NCBI GenBank assembly: GCA_947475685.1
Contig: CANJNC010000008.1
Span: forward strand, 25,676 to 89,675
Reading direction: 5' to 3'
Source of the DNA: Comamonadaceae bacterium
Lineage (GTDB): Bacteria > Pseudomonadota > Gammaproteobacteria > Burkholderiales > Burkholderiaceae_C
Length of the DNA: 64,000 nucleotides
Below, one piece after another: positions 26,770 through 36,411 of the stretch. The translations under genes were made by a program, and so were the position numbers. The notes under the pieces were generated by a model that saw nothing but the letters and a program-made list of their open reading frames with translations, was not told where the DNA came from and did no database searches. Each line of letters starts with the position of its first letter. Positions within the stretch are counted from its first letter, which is position 1.

Positions 26770-28467
26770 ATGGCAAAACGTCAATTGGCAGGTCATTTGT
26801 TGGTGCAATGTTTGGTCGAACAAGGGGTTACCCACGCCTTTGGAGTGCCGGGAGAGAGTTTTTTAGCTGTTTTAGATGGTTTTCACGCTTATCAAGACCA
26901 AATTGAGTTTGTCATCAATCGGCAAGAGGGGGGTGCTGCAAACATGGCGGAAGCCGCTGGCAAATTAAGCGCTCGTCCAGGCATTTGTTTTGTCACACGG
27001 GGGCCTGGTGCTACCAATGCCTCTATCGGTGTGCACACAGCCTTTCAAGACAGCACGCCCATGATCCTCTTTGTGGGTGATGTGGGGAGTGATTTTAGAG
27101 ATCGCGAAGCCTTTCAAGAGTTGGATTACAACTCTTTTTTTGGCCCCAATACCAAAGGCATGGCCAAGCGAGTTGAGAGAATAGACGACCCAGCAAGAAT
27201 TCCTGAATACGTAGCGAGAGCCTTTGCATTGGCCATGAATGGTCGACCAGGTCCGGTGGTGGTGGTCTTGCCCGAGGACATGCTCAGACAAGAGGTACAA
27301 GCCACGCCACTGCCCAAAGTGTTCCCCATCAAAGCCCAGTGTGATCCAAATTCCTTGCTCGATTTTAAAAGAATGCTTGCAGCTGCACATCGACCGTTGG
27401 TGATTGCAGGGGGTGGCGGATGGAGTGTCGAATCCGCGCAGGCTTTGGAGGACTTTGCGGAAAAATGGCACTTGCCAGTAGGTTGCGCCTTTCGCTTCCA
27501 AGATACATTTGACAACTATTCGCCTTTGTATGCAGGAGATGTGGGCATTGGAATCAATCCCAAGTTGGCTCAAAGAATCAAAGAATCAGATCTCATTGTT
27601 GCCATTGGACCTCGTTTGGGTGAGATGACGACCAATGGGTACACCTTGCTTAAGGCACCTAGGAGCGATCAAACCTTGGTGCATTTTCATGCAAGTGCGG
27701 ATGAGTTGGGCAGAGTCTATCAAGCTGATTTGAGTTTCAATGCGACGATGAATACTGCTGCTTTGGCCCTGAGAGATTTGACGCCTCCCTTGGCCGAAAA
27801 AATCGCTTGGCGTGAGTGGACGGATTCGATTCATCAAGAGTACTTGGCCAATATGCAGCCCCAGACATTGCCCGGTTCCGTGGACATGGCACAGATCATG
27901 AAAACGGTAGGTGAGTATTTACCCACTGATGCGGTATTGACCAATGGTGCTGGGAATTTCTCGTCTTGGTTGCATCGTTTTCATCGTTATCACGGTTTGT
28001 CCAAAGGCTTTAAAACTCAATTGGCTCCAACCTCAGGCGCCATGGGTTATGGGGTTCCTGCAGGTATTGCCGCAAATATCTTGACCCACAGGCTTGCCTT
28101 TACGATTGCTGGAGATGGTGACTTTTTGATGACGGGTCAAGAGTTGGCAACAGCGGTTCAGTTCGGTGCAAAGACGATCATATTGCTTCTCAATAATGGG
28201 ACCTATGGCACCATCCGCATGCACCAAGAGCGAGAGTACCCGACCCATGTCAGTGGCTCAACTTTGAAAAATCCAGACTTTTCAAAGTTGGCTCAGGCCT
28301 ATGGTTATGTGGGTGTCAAGATGACCAAGACGCTAGAGTTTGAGCCTTTGTTCAAAGCCGCTTTGGCCAGGGATGAAGGGACATTGATTGAAGTCATGCT
28401 AGACCCAGAGGTCATCACAACTCGCATGACACTGAGCCAAATTCGAGAAAATGCCTTGAAAAAATAG
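26770..28467 (+). CDS. thiamine-diphosphate enzyme, acetolactate synthase-like
   Basis: This protein of about 565 residues has the three-domain layout of acetolactate-synthase-like ThDP enzymes. The catalytic Glu is in NRQEGGAANMAEA, and the ThDP/Mg motif runs from GDGDFLMTGQELA to LLNNGTYGT. I start at the ATG before AKRQLAGHLL, with a weak GAG site; an ATG at 26752 is also possible. No small regulatory subunit is nearby, so it is probably not the biosynthetic IlvB. It may be a decarboxylase or ligase for a 2-oxo acid brought in by the adjacent MFS carrier. Confidence 0.88.
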   Translation: MAKRQLAGHLLVQCLVEQGVTHAFGVPGESFLAVLDGFHAYQDQIEFVINRQEGGAANMAEAAGKLSARPGICFVTRGPGATNASIGVHTAFQDSTPMILFVGDVGSDFRDREAFQELDYNSFFGPNTKGMAKRVERIDDPARIPEYVARAFALAMNGRPGPVVVVLPEDMLRQEVQATPLPKVFPIKAQCDPNSLLDFKRMLAAAHRPLVIAGGGGWSVESAQALEDFAEKWHLPVGCAFRFQDTFDNYSPLYAGDVGIGINPKLAQRIKESDLIVAIGPRLGEMTTNGYTLLKAPRSDQTLVHFHASADELGRVYQADLSFNATMNTAALALRDLTPPLAEKIAWREWTDSIHQEYLANMQPQTLPGSVDMAQIMKTVGEYLPTDAVLTNGAGNFSSWLHRFHRYHGLSKGFKTQLAPTSGAMGYGVPAGIAANILTHRLAFTIAGDGDFLMTGQELATAVQFGAKTIILLLNNGTYGTIRMHQEREYPTHVSGSTLKNPDFSKLAQAYGYVGVKMTKTLEFEPLFKAALARDEGTLIEVMLDPEVITTRMTLSQIRENALKK

Positions 28468-28567
28468 TCTCATTTCTGGAGTAACTTTCTAGTATGATCT
28501 TGGCAATGGATGGTTTTTAAGTGAGCCTTTTGCCATTTGTTTATTTTTTAGAGAGTTACTTCAATTC

Positions 28568-29227
28568 ATGAGCACAATCAACGAAGTCTTTGAAATTCAT
28601 CTTCATGGGCAAGTTCAACTTCGTCAAGATGTGACGGACAAAGATATCAGCGATGCATTAAAGCCGCTTTGGAGCCAAACAGGAGAAAACACCTTCAAGA
28701 AGGGCTCTTCGAGCATTTATGAAGATGAGCCCGGTATTGTGGTGGATAGCAAAGAGCACATGCTCAGAATTTGTTGGACGGTTGTTGGAGAGATGAAGTT
28801 TCATCAAAATTTAGATGAATTTTGTATGGGTTTGAACGAGTTGACGGCCATAGGTGCTGCGTTTGAGGTCACCTTTTACAATGAGCAGTTTGAGTCAGGG
28901 GATCAAGAAGACTTTGTGCCCGATGAGGAAGAAGAGGGAGAGTTCTTCGAGGAGTCGATGCTGCTATTTGTCGGCCCCACGCCTGCAGCGATCATGGATG
29001 TTCAGCGTGACGTCATGGTCCAAGATGTGATTCACATTTTAGAGAGACATTTCGAGCCTGAAAAGTTAGAGGGTGTCATTCGCGAGGTTGATAAGTTATT
29101 TATCGATAAATTCGAGAACCTCATTGATTCGCTCGAGCGCATGCCGCAATCAAGTCCTGGCAAGCTCTCAGGGGGCAGTGGTTCCAAGGGGAGCAGTAAA
29201 AATAAAAATTCAAGGCGCTTGCACTAA
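28568..29227 (+). CDS. conserved acidic protein (DUF6806-like)
   Basis: This 219-residue protein is like proteins I recall from many Burkholderiales, perhaps DUF6806; the name is from memory. It begins with a FEIHLHGQVQLRQDV segment, has an acidic stretch (DEEEEGEFFEES at about 118-130), then LLFVGPTPAAIMDVQRD and a helical C-terminal third. It ends in a Ser/Gly/Lys tail that looks disordered. No signal peptide. Its function is unknown. It lies alone between the ThDP enzyme and the convergent fumarase. Confidence 0.7.
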   Translation: MSTINEVFEIHLHGQVQLRQDVTDKDISDALKPLWSQTGENTFKKGSSSIYEDEPGIVVDSKEHMLRICWTVVGEMKFHQNLDEFCMGLNELTAIGAAFEVTFYNEQFESGDQEDFVPDEEEEGEFFEESMLLFVGPTPAAIMDVQRDVMVQDVIHILERHFEPEKLEGVIREVDKLFIDKFENLIDSLERMPQSSPGKLSGGSGSKGSSKNKNSRRLH

Positions 29228-29325
29228 CCCCCCTCTGGGATGCGACGGCACCAAGGGTGTGCAGAATGCATAAGGCGTGCACAAAGGGGTCTGTCTGTGC
29301 GCCTTTTATGAAAAGTGCAGGACGC

Positions 29326-30873
29326 TTAACTGCTTAATTTGATCCCTTTGAACTCACCTGTTGCAATTCGCTGTTTCCAGATTTCAGGTCCTGTGATGTG
29401 CGCACTCGTGCCTCCCGAGTCGACCGCAACGGTCACAGGCATATCGACCACATCAAATTCATAAATCGCCTCCATCCCCAAATCTGCAAAGCCAACCACT
29501 TTGGATGTTTTGATGGCCTTGCTGACCAAGTATGCTGCGCCACCAACGGCCATGAGGTAGGCGCTCTTGTGTTTTTTGATGGCTTCAATCGCGACAGGCC
29601 CTCTCTCGGCTTTGCCAATCATCGACAGCAAGCCTGTTTGAGCCAGCATCATGTCTGTGAATTTATCCATCCTCGTGGCCGTGGTTGGGCCCGCAGGCCC
29701 CACGGCTTCTTGGCCAACCGGGTCCACCGGGCCGACATAATAGATCACACGATTTTTAAAGTCTACAGGCAACGGTTCTCCTTTGGCCAGCATGTCTTTG
29801 ATGCGTTGGTGTGCCGCGTCTCGTCCCGTCAACATCCGCCCGTTTAAAAGCAGGGTTTGCCCTGGTGTCCAAGAGGCCACTTGCTCCTTGGTGAGCGTAT
29901 TGAGGTCTACGCGTTGGCTTTTTTGAGTATCGGCCTTCCATGCCACTTGAGGCCAAAGATCCAAAGATGGGGGGTCAAGGAAAACGGGCCCTTGTCCATT
30001 CATGACAAAGTGAGCATGTCGAGTGGCCGCGCAATTGGGAATCATGGCCACGGGTTTGCTAGCGGCATGAGTGGGATACATTTTGATTTTGACATCCAAG
30101 ACCGTTGTCAACCCACCTAGCCCTTGTGCACCAATGCCAAGCGCATTGACTTTTTCGTAGAGCTCGAGTCTGAGGTCCTCGACTTGGGTCAGCACCTGTC
30201 CCATAGAAGCTTTCTCTTGCAGTTGGTACATGTCCAAGTCATCCATCAGACTTTCTTTGGCCATCAAGACAGCTTTTTCTGCAGTGCCACCAATGCCAAT
30301 GCCAAGCATGCCCGGTGGACACCAACCTGCACCCATGGTGGGTACCGTTTTCAAGACCCAGTCCACCACGCTGTCGCTGGGATTGAGCATAATCATTTTA
30401 CTTTTGTTCTCGCTGCCCCCCCCTTTGGCCGCAACGGTGACCTCTAAGGTGTCTCCAACAACAACTTCTGTAAAGATCACGGCTGGCGTGTTGTCTTTGG
30501 TGTTTTTTCTGGCAAATTCTGGATCGCTGACCACGCTGGCGCGAAGCATGTTCTCGGCATTGTTGTAGCCTTGACGCACGCCTTCATTGATGGCGTCTTC
30601 AAGGCTAGCGGTAAAGCCTTCGAGTTTGACGTTCATGCCAAGCTTTAAAAACACGTTGACAATGCCCGTGTCTTGGCAAATAGGGCGGTGACCTGTCGCA
30701 CTCATTTTGCTGTTGGTCAAAATTTGTGCGATGGCGTCTTTGGCCGCAGGGGACTGCTCACGCTCATAGGCTCTGCCCAAGTGAGAGATATAGTCAGCCG
30801 GATGGTAGTAACTGATGAACTGAAGTGCTGCTGCGATGGATTCAATCAAGTCGTCTTGTCGAATGATGGTCAT
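29326..30873 (-). CDS. class I (iron-sulfur) fumarate hydratase
   Basis: This 515-residue fused fumarase interconverts fumarate and malate in the TCA cycle. It has RPICQDTG with an Fe-S ligand, GAGWCPPGMLGIGIGGT, and a C-terminal beta domain with VGPVDPVGQEAVGPAGPTT. Three Cys positions compatible with a [4Fe-4S] cluster are seen. It is of the single-chain class rather than the separate alpha/beta subunit form. It is monocistronic and divergent from acs, with 396 bases between them. Confidence 0.95.
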   Translation of the reverse strand: MTIIRQDDLIESIAAALQFISYYHPADYISHLGRAYEREQSPAAKDAIAQILTNSKMSATGHRPICQDTGIVNVFLKLGMNVKLEGFTASLEDAINEGVRQGYNNAENMLRASVVSDPEFARKNTKDNTPAVIFTEVVVGDTLEVTVAAKGGGSENKSKMIMLNPSDSVVDWVLKTVPTMGAGWCPPGMLGIGIGGTAEKAVLMAKESLMDDLDMYQLQEKASMGQVLTQVEDLRLELYEKVNALGIGAQGLGGLTTVLDVKIKMYPTHAASKPVAMIPNCAATRHAHFVMNGQGPVFLDPPSLDLWPQVAWKADTQKSQRVDLNTLTKEQVASWTPGQTLLLNGRMLTGRDAAHQRIKDMLAKGEPLPVDFKNRVIYYVGPVDPVGQEAVGPAGPTTATRMDKFTDMMLAQTGLLSMIGKAERGPVAIEAIKKHKSAYLMAVGGAAYLVSKAIKTSKVVGFADLGMEAIYEFDVVDMPVTVAVDSGGTSAHITGPEIWKQRIATGEFKGIKLSS

Positions 30874-31269
30874 GGTTTTCTCTTAAGGTTGCAAGGTCTG
30901 TCAGTGCCAATAGAAGTCAAGTCGGTACTGGCAAGTCCAGGGGTTAAGTTTACTCTGCCTGGGTGTGACTTTTTAGCGCTGGGGCTCAGAAAAAGTCCCA
31001 TTCTCAGGCGGTGCTGCATTTTGGGCTTGCGGCGCACATTCAAAGGGTTACCCTAGTCAACTTCAGTCAACTTCAGTCAGCTCCCATCACTCTATCCCTT
31101 GGCGAAACTCGAGGGCGAAATATGTCGATCCAATCTGATCAAGATCAAAGTTATGTTTTATTTTTGAAATACAGGGTTTTTCTTGTCAGTTTTGTGAAGG
31201 AAGTCTCCATAAAATGCAGTTCTAGACTTGGCATGCGCCAATCATCAGTCAATCAGGAGATAAGAGACC
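30874..31269 (+). other. fumarase-acs divergent intergenic region
   Basis: This 396-base gap holds no convincing gene. It contains the 10-bp tandem repeat listed separately, TTGTCA at 31183 with a loose CATAAA box 19 bases on, and an AGGAG ribosome-binding site before acs. Both divergent genes must have their promoters here. Confidence 0.6.
31055..31080. repeat. short 10-bp tandem repeat upstream of acs
   Basis: AGTCAACTTC occurs twice in a row, and AGTCAG starts a third unit. The 10-base period equals about one helical turn, so a regulator could bind the repeats on one face. It lies about 190 bases upstream of the acs ATG. A binding role is a suggestion only. Confidence 0.45.
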
Positions 31270-33249
31270 ATGAGCGAACACCATACTGAGCTTCCCATTT
31301 ATTACCCACCGAAAGCGTTTTCAGAGAAGGCAGCCATTCCAAGTATGCAAGCTTATGACGCTTTGTGTGCACATGCACAACGAGATTATCAAGGTTTTTG
31401 GGCTGAGCATGCCAAGCGTTTGATCACTTGGAAAAAACCATTCACCAAAGTTTTGGATGAAAGTGAAAGACCATTTTTCAAATGGTTTGAAGACGGAGAG
31501 TTGAACGTTTCCTACAACTGCTTGGATCGCAACATTGAGCGAGGTTTTGGGGATAAAACCGCCTTGATTTTCGAGGCCGATGGCGGCGAAGTCAGCTCGA
31601 TCACTTACCGCGATTTATTGGGCAAGACCTGTCAGTATGCGCATGTTTTGAAGTCCCACGGCGTTGGCAAGGGGGATCGTGTCATCATCTACATCTCCAT
31701 GTCCATCGATGGCGTGGCCTGCATGCAGGCCTGTGCCCGCATAGGCGCAATTCACTCCGTGGTGTTTGGGGGCTTTTCTGCGCAGTCTTTAAGAGACCGC
31801 ATCGAGGACACCGGTGCAAAATTGGTCATCACAGCCGATCACCAAATCAGAGGGGGTAAACAGTTGGCCTTGAAGTCGATCGTCGATGAGGCTTTGGGAT
31901 TGGGGGGGTGCGAAAAAATTAAAAGTGTTTTGGTGGTCAAGCGCTCAGGCGCTCCAGTAGAGATGAAGGAGGGCCGAGACCATTGGTTGGAGCCTTTGGC
32001 AAGCGTCAAACCCAAGCACATTGAGCCTGAGTGGGTGGGTGCAGAGCATCCTTTGTTTTTACTCTACACCTCGGGTTCAACTGGTAAACCCAAAGGCGTT
32101 CAGCACTCAAGTGCGGGTTATCTTTTGCACGCGGCACTCACGACGGAGTGGACCTTTGATTTGAAAGCGAATGATATTTTTTGGTGTACCGCTGACATAG
32201 GTTGGGTGACCGGCCACACCTACATCACTTACGGCCCCTTGGCGTTGGGTGGAACGGAGATCGTTTTTGAAGGCGTGCCAACCTATCCAAATGCGGGACG
32301 CTTTTGGAGCACGATTGAAAAGCACAAGGTGAGCGTCTTCTACACTGCACCTACAGCCATTCGCTCTTTGATCAAGTCCGCAGAGGCCGAAGCATCGATC
32401 CATCCCAAACAATACAATTTGAGCAGCTTAAGGCTCTTGGGGTCTGTTGGCGAGCCCATCAATCCTGCAGCTTGGGAGTGGTATTACAAAAATGTGGGCG
32501 GCTCCAATTGCCCCATTGTGGATACTTTTTGGCAAACTGAGACGGGTGGACACATGATCACGCCCATGCCTGGTGCCACCCCCATGGTGCCTGGTTCATG
32601 CACCTTGCCTTTCCCGGGGATAGAGGCTGGCGTGGTGGATGAAACAGGCAAAGATGTGCCCAATGGACATGGGGGCATTTTGGTGGTGAAAAAACCATGG
32701 CCGTCCATGATCAGAACAATTTGGGGGGATCCTGAGCGGTTCAAAAAGAGTTACTACCCAGAGGACTTCAAAGGACAATACTATTTGGCTGGGGATGGTG
32801 CCATTCGAGATGAGAAAACGGGTTATTTCACCATCACGGGTCGAATCGATGATGTGCTCAATGTCTCTGGTCATCGCATGGGCACCATGGAAATCGAGTC
32901 CGCGTTGGTGAGTTGCACCGAGTTGGTTGCTGAGGCGGCTGTGGTGGGGCGTCCAGATGACACCACGGGAGAAGCGATTTGTGCTTTTGTGGTCTTAAAG
33001 CGGCCAAGACCTCATGGGGAGGAGGCGCTGAAGTTGGCAAAAATACTAAGGGATCATGTGGGCAAAGAAATTGGACCCATTGCCAAGCCCAAGGACATCC
33101 GATTTGGAGACAATTTACCTAAAACCCGCTCTGGCAAGATCATGCGGCGTTTGTTGCGCTCGATTGCCAAGGGGGAGGCGATCACGCAAGACACGTCCAC
33201 CCTTGAAAATCCTGCAATTCTCGAGCAACTTTCAGAGAAAAGCTTCTAA
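31270..33249 (+). CDS. acs: acetyl-CoA synthetase
   Basis: This 659-residue enzyme makes acetyl-CoA from acetate, ATP and CoA. It has the phosphate loop [25 protein letters not shown], the hinge [13 protein letters not shown] and the C-terminal [11 protein letters not shown] with the Lys that is acetylated in regulated homologues. The length fits the long Acs family. The start has AGGAG at 31253-31257. It converges on the cytochrome c gene. Acetate use would feed the TCA cycle with the adjacent fumarase. Confidence 0.97.
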   Translation: MSEHHTELPIYYPPKAFSEKAAIPSMQAYDALCAHAQRDYQGFWAEHAKRLITWKKPFTKVLDESERPFFKWFEDGELNVSYNCLDRNIERGFGDKTALIFEADGGEVSSITYRDLLGKTCQYAHVLKSHGVGKGDRVIIYISMSIDGVACMQACARIGAIHSVVFGGFSAQSLRDRIEDTGAKLVITADHQIRGGKQLALKSIVDEALGLGGCEKIKSVLVVKRSGAPVEMKEGRDHWLEPLASVKPKHIEPEWVGAEHPLFLLYTSGSTGKPKGVQHSSAGYLLHAALTTEWTFDLKANDIFWCTADIGWVTGHTYITYGPLALGGTEIVFEGVPTYPNAGRFWSTIEKHKVSVFYTAPTAIRSLIKSAEAEASIHPKQYNLSSLRLLGSVGEPINPAAWEWYYKNVGGSNCPIVDTFWQTETGGHMITPMPGATPMVPGSCTLPFPGIEAGVVDETGKDVPNGHGGILVVKKPWPSMIRTIWGDPERFKKSYYPEDFKGQYYLAGDGAIRDEKTGYFTITGRIDDVLNVSGHRMGTMEIESALVSCTELVAEAAVVGRPDDTTGEAICAFVVLKRPRPHGEEALKLAKILRDHVGKEIGPIAKPKDIRFGDNLPKTRSGKIMRRLLRSIAKGEAITQDTSTLENPAILEQLSEKSF

Positions 33250-33264
33250 GCCTCTTTGGGTTTT

Positions 33265-33654
33265 TTAAAGCGCTTTGAGCTGAAGAATCCAAGCCGCCAA
33301 AGCTTGGGACTCTTCAGGGCTTACTTGAGGATTGGCTGGCATGGGGATCGCGCCCCAAACGCCCGAGCCACCTTTGATGATTTTTTGAGCCAGTCGATCT
33401 TTGGCCAATGGGTCTTTTTGGTACTTGATGGCAACGTCTAGGAAGCTTGGACCCACTATTTTTTTATCCACAGCATGGCAAGACATGCAATACTTGGCTT
33501 TGGCCAACTCCATTTGTCCTTGCGAATTGGACATCGCCCCCAAGCCAAAGCAAAAAAATAAAGCAATTCGAGTAACTTCTCGCCTTTGAACGCGAAGAAG
33601 CGAAAGTGAAGAAGTTCTTTTTTTCATTTTTTTGATAAAAATCTTTAAAGTCAT
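33265..33654 (-). CDS. small c-type cytochrome
   Basis: This 129-residue class I cytochrome c has a signal/anchor region around residues 29-47, one heme site CMSCH (Cys 56, Cys 59, His 60), KKIVGPSF, and a likely axial Met in GAIPMPANP. It should be a periplasmic electron carrier. The ATG lies one base after the ilvD stop codon on the same strand and has AGGA upstream, so it is likely read from the ilvD transcript. A shorter start at 33627 is possible. Confidence 0.88.
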   Translation of the reverse strand: MTLKIFIKKMKKRTSSLSLLRVQRREVTRIALFFCFGLGAMSNSQGQMELAKAKYCMSCHAVDKKIVGPSFLDVAIKYQKDPLAKDRLAQKIIKGGSGVWGAIPMPANPQVSPEESQALAAWILQLKAL

Positions 33655-33655
33655 A

Positions 33656-35365
33656 TTAAAAGGTCCTGTGTTCAAACAAGTCCAGCACAGCACCCTTGCT
33701 TGCACTTGAAGCATTGAATGCAAATTTCGCTTGTACGCCGCGCAGATATCTGGCTGCAGGTGGGGTCCAACCTACTTTTCTCTTGGCCAATTCGTCATCG
33801 CTCACATTCAACTGTAAGAGCAACTGATGGGCATCGATGGTGATCGAGTCGCCTTCATGGATGAAGGCGATGTTGCCACCCGCTGCGGCCTCTGGGGCCA
33901 CGTGGCCTACCACCATGCCCCAAGTGCCGCCCGAAAAGCGTCCATCGGTGATGAGGCCAACGCTCTCACCCAGGCCAGCGCCAATCAAGGCTCCTGTGGG
34001 TGCGAGCATTTCAGGCATACCCGGCCCCCCCTTGGGCCCCAAGTATCTCAAGACCATGATGTCACCCGCTTTGATTTTGCCCTCTAAAATCGCCTTCAAT
34101 GCGGATTGCTCATCGTCAAAGACACGGGCGGGGCCCGTCATGACGGGGTTTTTAAGGCCAGTGATTTTGGCCACGCAACCTTCGGGAGATAAGTTGCCCT
34201 TCAATATAGCAAGGTGGCCTTGAGCGTACAGTGCATTGTCAATGCTTCGAATCACGGTTTGTCCACTATGGGGATGATCGGGGATCACAGCCAAATTTTC
34301 CGCAACCGTTTTGCCAGTGATGGTCATGCAGTCCCCGTGCAAAAGGCCGGCCTTTAAAAGCGTTTTCATGACTTGGGGGATGCCCCCAGCTTGGTGCAAG
34401 TCGACCGCCAAGTATTGACCCGAAGGTTTGAGGTCACAGATGACGGGGACCTTTTTGCGAATCATCTCAAAGTCGTCAATGGACCAAGGCACATCGGCGG
34501 CGTGTGCAATCGCCAAAAAATGCAAGACCGCATTGGTTGAGCCGCCAGTTGCCATGATCACCGAGACCGCATTTTCAATCGATTTGCGTGTCACGATGTC
34601 TCTTGGTTTGAGGTCTTTTTTGATGGCTTCAATCAGTATCTTGGCAGCCGCTTTGGCCGAGTTTTGCGTCTCATCATGCGGGTTGGCCATGGTGGAGGAG
34701 AAAGGAAGCGACATCCCTAGAGCTTCAAAGGCACTGGACATGGTGTTGGCGGTGTACATGCCTCCGCATGAGCCCGAACCGGGAATGGCTTTTTGTTCGA
34801 TCTCTTTGAGCTCGGCATCGGACATGTTGCCAGCCGCATTTTGACCCACGGCCTCAAAAACGCTCACGATATTCAAGTCTTGTCCGTTGTGGCGACCAGG
34901 TAAGATGGTGCCACCGTAGACATAAACGGCTGGGACGTTGGCGCGCAGTATGCCCATCATGCCTCCAGGCATGTTTTTGTCACAACCACCAACCACCACA
35001 ACGCCGTCCATCCATTGGCCTTGAACGCAGGTCTCTATGCAGTCTGCGATCACCTCTCTAGAAACCAAGGAGTACTTCATTCCTTCCGTGCCCATGGCCA
35101 TGCCGTCAGAGATGGTCGGAGTGCCAAAGACTTGAGCGTTGCCTCCTGCCTCCTCAATGCCTTGAATGGCCGCGTCGGCCAGTTTTTGCAGACCGCTGTT
35201 GCAAGGCGTGATCGTGCTGTGACCATTGGCAACACCAACCATGGGTTTTTGAAAATCACTCTCTACGTAGCCCATGCCATAGTACATGGAGCGATTGGGT
35301 GCGCGAGACTTGCCCTCCGTGATTTGGGCGGAGCGACGATTGATTTGAATTTTTTTGATGTCCAT
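33656..35365 (-). CDS. ilvD: dihydroxy-acid dehydratase
   Basis: This 569-residue Fe-S dehydratase makes the branched-chain 2-oxo acids for valine, isoleucine and pantothenate. Three cluster cysteines are visible in [16 protein letters not shown] and [13 protein letters not shown] 15 bases upstream is a weaker start. No other ilv gene is present in the window except the acetolactate-synthase-like gene at 26.8 kb. It is divergent from lgt across a gap with a 17-bp palindrome. Confidence 0.97.
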   Translation of the reverse strand: MDIKKIQINRRSAQITEGKSRAPNRSMYYGMGYVESDFQKPMVGVANGHSTITPCNSGLQKLADAAIQGIEEAGGNAQVFGTPTISDGMAMGTEGMKYSLVSREVIADCIETCVQGQWMDGVVVVGGCDKNMPGGMMGILRANVPAVYVYGGTILPGRHNGQDLNIVSVFEAVGQNAAGNMSDAELKEIEQKAIPGSGSCGGMYTANTMSSAFEALGMSLPFSSTMANPHDETQNSAKAAAKILIEAIKKDLKPRDIVTRKSIENAVSVIMATGGSTNAVLHFLAIAHAADVPWSIDDFEMIRKKVPVICDLKPSGQYLAVDLHQAGGIPQVMKTLLKAGLLHGDCMTITGKTVAENLAVIPDHPHSGQTVIRSIDNALYAQGHLAILKGNLSPEGCVAKITGLKNPVMTGPARVFDDEQSALKAILEGKIKAGDIMVLRYLGPKGGPGMPEMLAPTGALIGAGLGESVGLITDGRFSGGTWGMVVGHVAPEAAAGGNIAFIHEGDSITIDAHQLLLQLNVSDDELAKRKVGWTPPAARYLRGVQAKFAFNASSASKGAVLDLFEHRTF

Positions 35366-35410
35366 TTTTTGTCGTATCAAGAAAGGGTTACTTCGGTTGT
35401 AAGGTGTAAT

Positions 35411-35427
35411 AGAGAAACATTTTCTCT
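35411..35427. promoter_or_regulatory. 17-bp palindrome between ilvD and lgt
   Basis: AGAGAAA-CAT-TTTCTCT is a perfect 7+3+7 inverted repeat, located 46 bases upstream of the ilvD ATG and 43 bases upstream of the lgt ATG. Its place between divergent genes suggests a regulator binding site. No regulator gene is adjacent. Confidence 0.45.
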
Positions 35428-35469
35428 CAATTCAGTAGTTTAACGCTTTGTTCGGGCACAATATTCAAC

Positions 35470-36279
35470 ATGTTAATGCACCCCCAATGGGACCCTGTTG
35501 CGCTGAGCATCGGTCCTTTATCCATTCACTGGTATGGCATCAGTTATTTGCTTGCCTTTGCCCTTTTCCTTTTTCTTGCCCATCGAAGGCTCATGTCAGA
35601 GCCTTACCGTTTAGCCGTTCAATCTGGACAATGGTCTTATCCAGAGGTGGAGGACTTGCTTTTTTTTGGAGTGCTTGGCGTCATTTTGGGTGGCCGACTG
35701 GGTTACTGTTTTTTTTACAAACCGCTTTTGTACTTAGAGCATCCTGAGCAAGTTCTCTATATTTGGCAAGGTGGGATGAGCTTTCATGGGGGCATGATCG
35801 GTGTGGTGCTGGCCATGGTGATTTGGGCGCGGCTTAGAAAAAAGCCATGGTTGGAGGTGACCGATTTCATTGCGCCATGCGTGCCCACGGGTTTGGCCAG
35901 CGGGCGAGTGGGCAACTTCATCAATGGCGAGTTGTGGGGCAGGCAAGCCAGTGAGCAGTTGCCTTGGGCAATGGTTTTTCCTCAAAGTGGCTCATTGGTT
36001 CCAAGGCATCCCTCTCAAATCTATCAGTTTCTCTTAGAAGGGGTGCTGCTTTTTGTCGTTTTGTGGTTCTTTGCCAAGAAAAAACGACCGATGGGTGTGG
36101 TGTCGGGCGTGTTTTTAGTGGGCTATGGACTTTGTCGTTTTGGAGCAGAGTATTTCCGAGAGCCAGATGCGTTTTTGGGCTTGTTGGCTGCAGGCTTGAG
36201 CATGGGGCAGTGGCTGTGCGTGCCCATGGTGCTTTTGGGCGCTTATTTCTTGGTTGCAGGGCGCTTTAAAAAGATTTAG
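35470..36279 (+). CDS. lgt: prolipoprotein diacylglyceryl transferase
   Basis: This 269-residue inner-membrane enzyme attaches diacylglyceryl to the lipobox Cys of prolipoproteins. It has about seven membrane helices and the Lgt signature [14 protein letters not shown] near residues 140-153, plus SFHGGMIG and RHPSQIYQ. It stands alone, downstream of the ilvD/lgt divergent region. Confidence 0.96.
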   Translation: MLMHPQWDPVALSIGPLSIHWYGISYLLAFALFLFLAHRRLMSEPYRLAVQSGQWSYPEVEDLLFFGVLGVILGGRLGYCFFYKPLLYLEHPEQVLYIWQGGMSFHGGMIGVVLAMVIWARLRKKPWLEVTDFIAPCVPTGLASGRVGNFINGELWGRQASEQLPWAMVFPQSGSLVPRHPSQIYQFLLEGVLLFVVLWFFAKKKRPMGVVSGVFLVGYGLCRFGAEYFREPDAFLGLLAAGLSMGQWLCVPMVLLGAYFLVAGRFKKI

Positions 36280-36367
36280 ACGCTCTTTGGCAATTTGCTC
36301 AAACCCTGGGTGATGTTTTTGTGTGGAAAAATGAAACCAGGGGATTCAACAATTGGGTGTATTAATG

Positions 36368-36387
36368 CGTAATTACCTATAATTACG
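36368..36387. promoter_or_regulatory. 20-bp palindromic operator of the GntR-MCD operon
   Basis: CGTAATTA-CCTA-TAATTACG is a perfect 8+4+8 inverted repeat centred 34 bases before the GntR ATG. The core AATTAC also repeats on one face: 36371, 36381 and, as AATTAT, 36391, exactly 10 bases apart. Autoregulation by the GntR protein is the natural reading. Confidence 0.65.
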
Positions 36388-36411
36388 GATAATTATCAAA
36401 CTTTCCCACCC

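Noticed and set aside
29398..30568. Several plus-strand frames opposite fumarase
   Set aside because: They are antisense to a clear class I fumarase with all its motifs.
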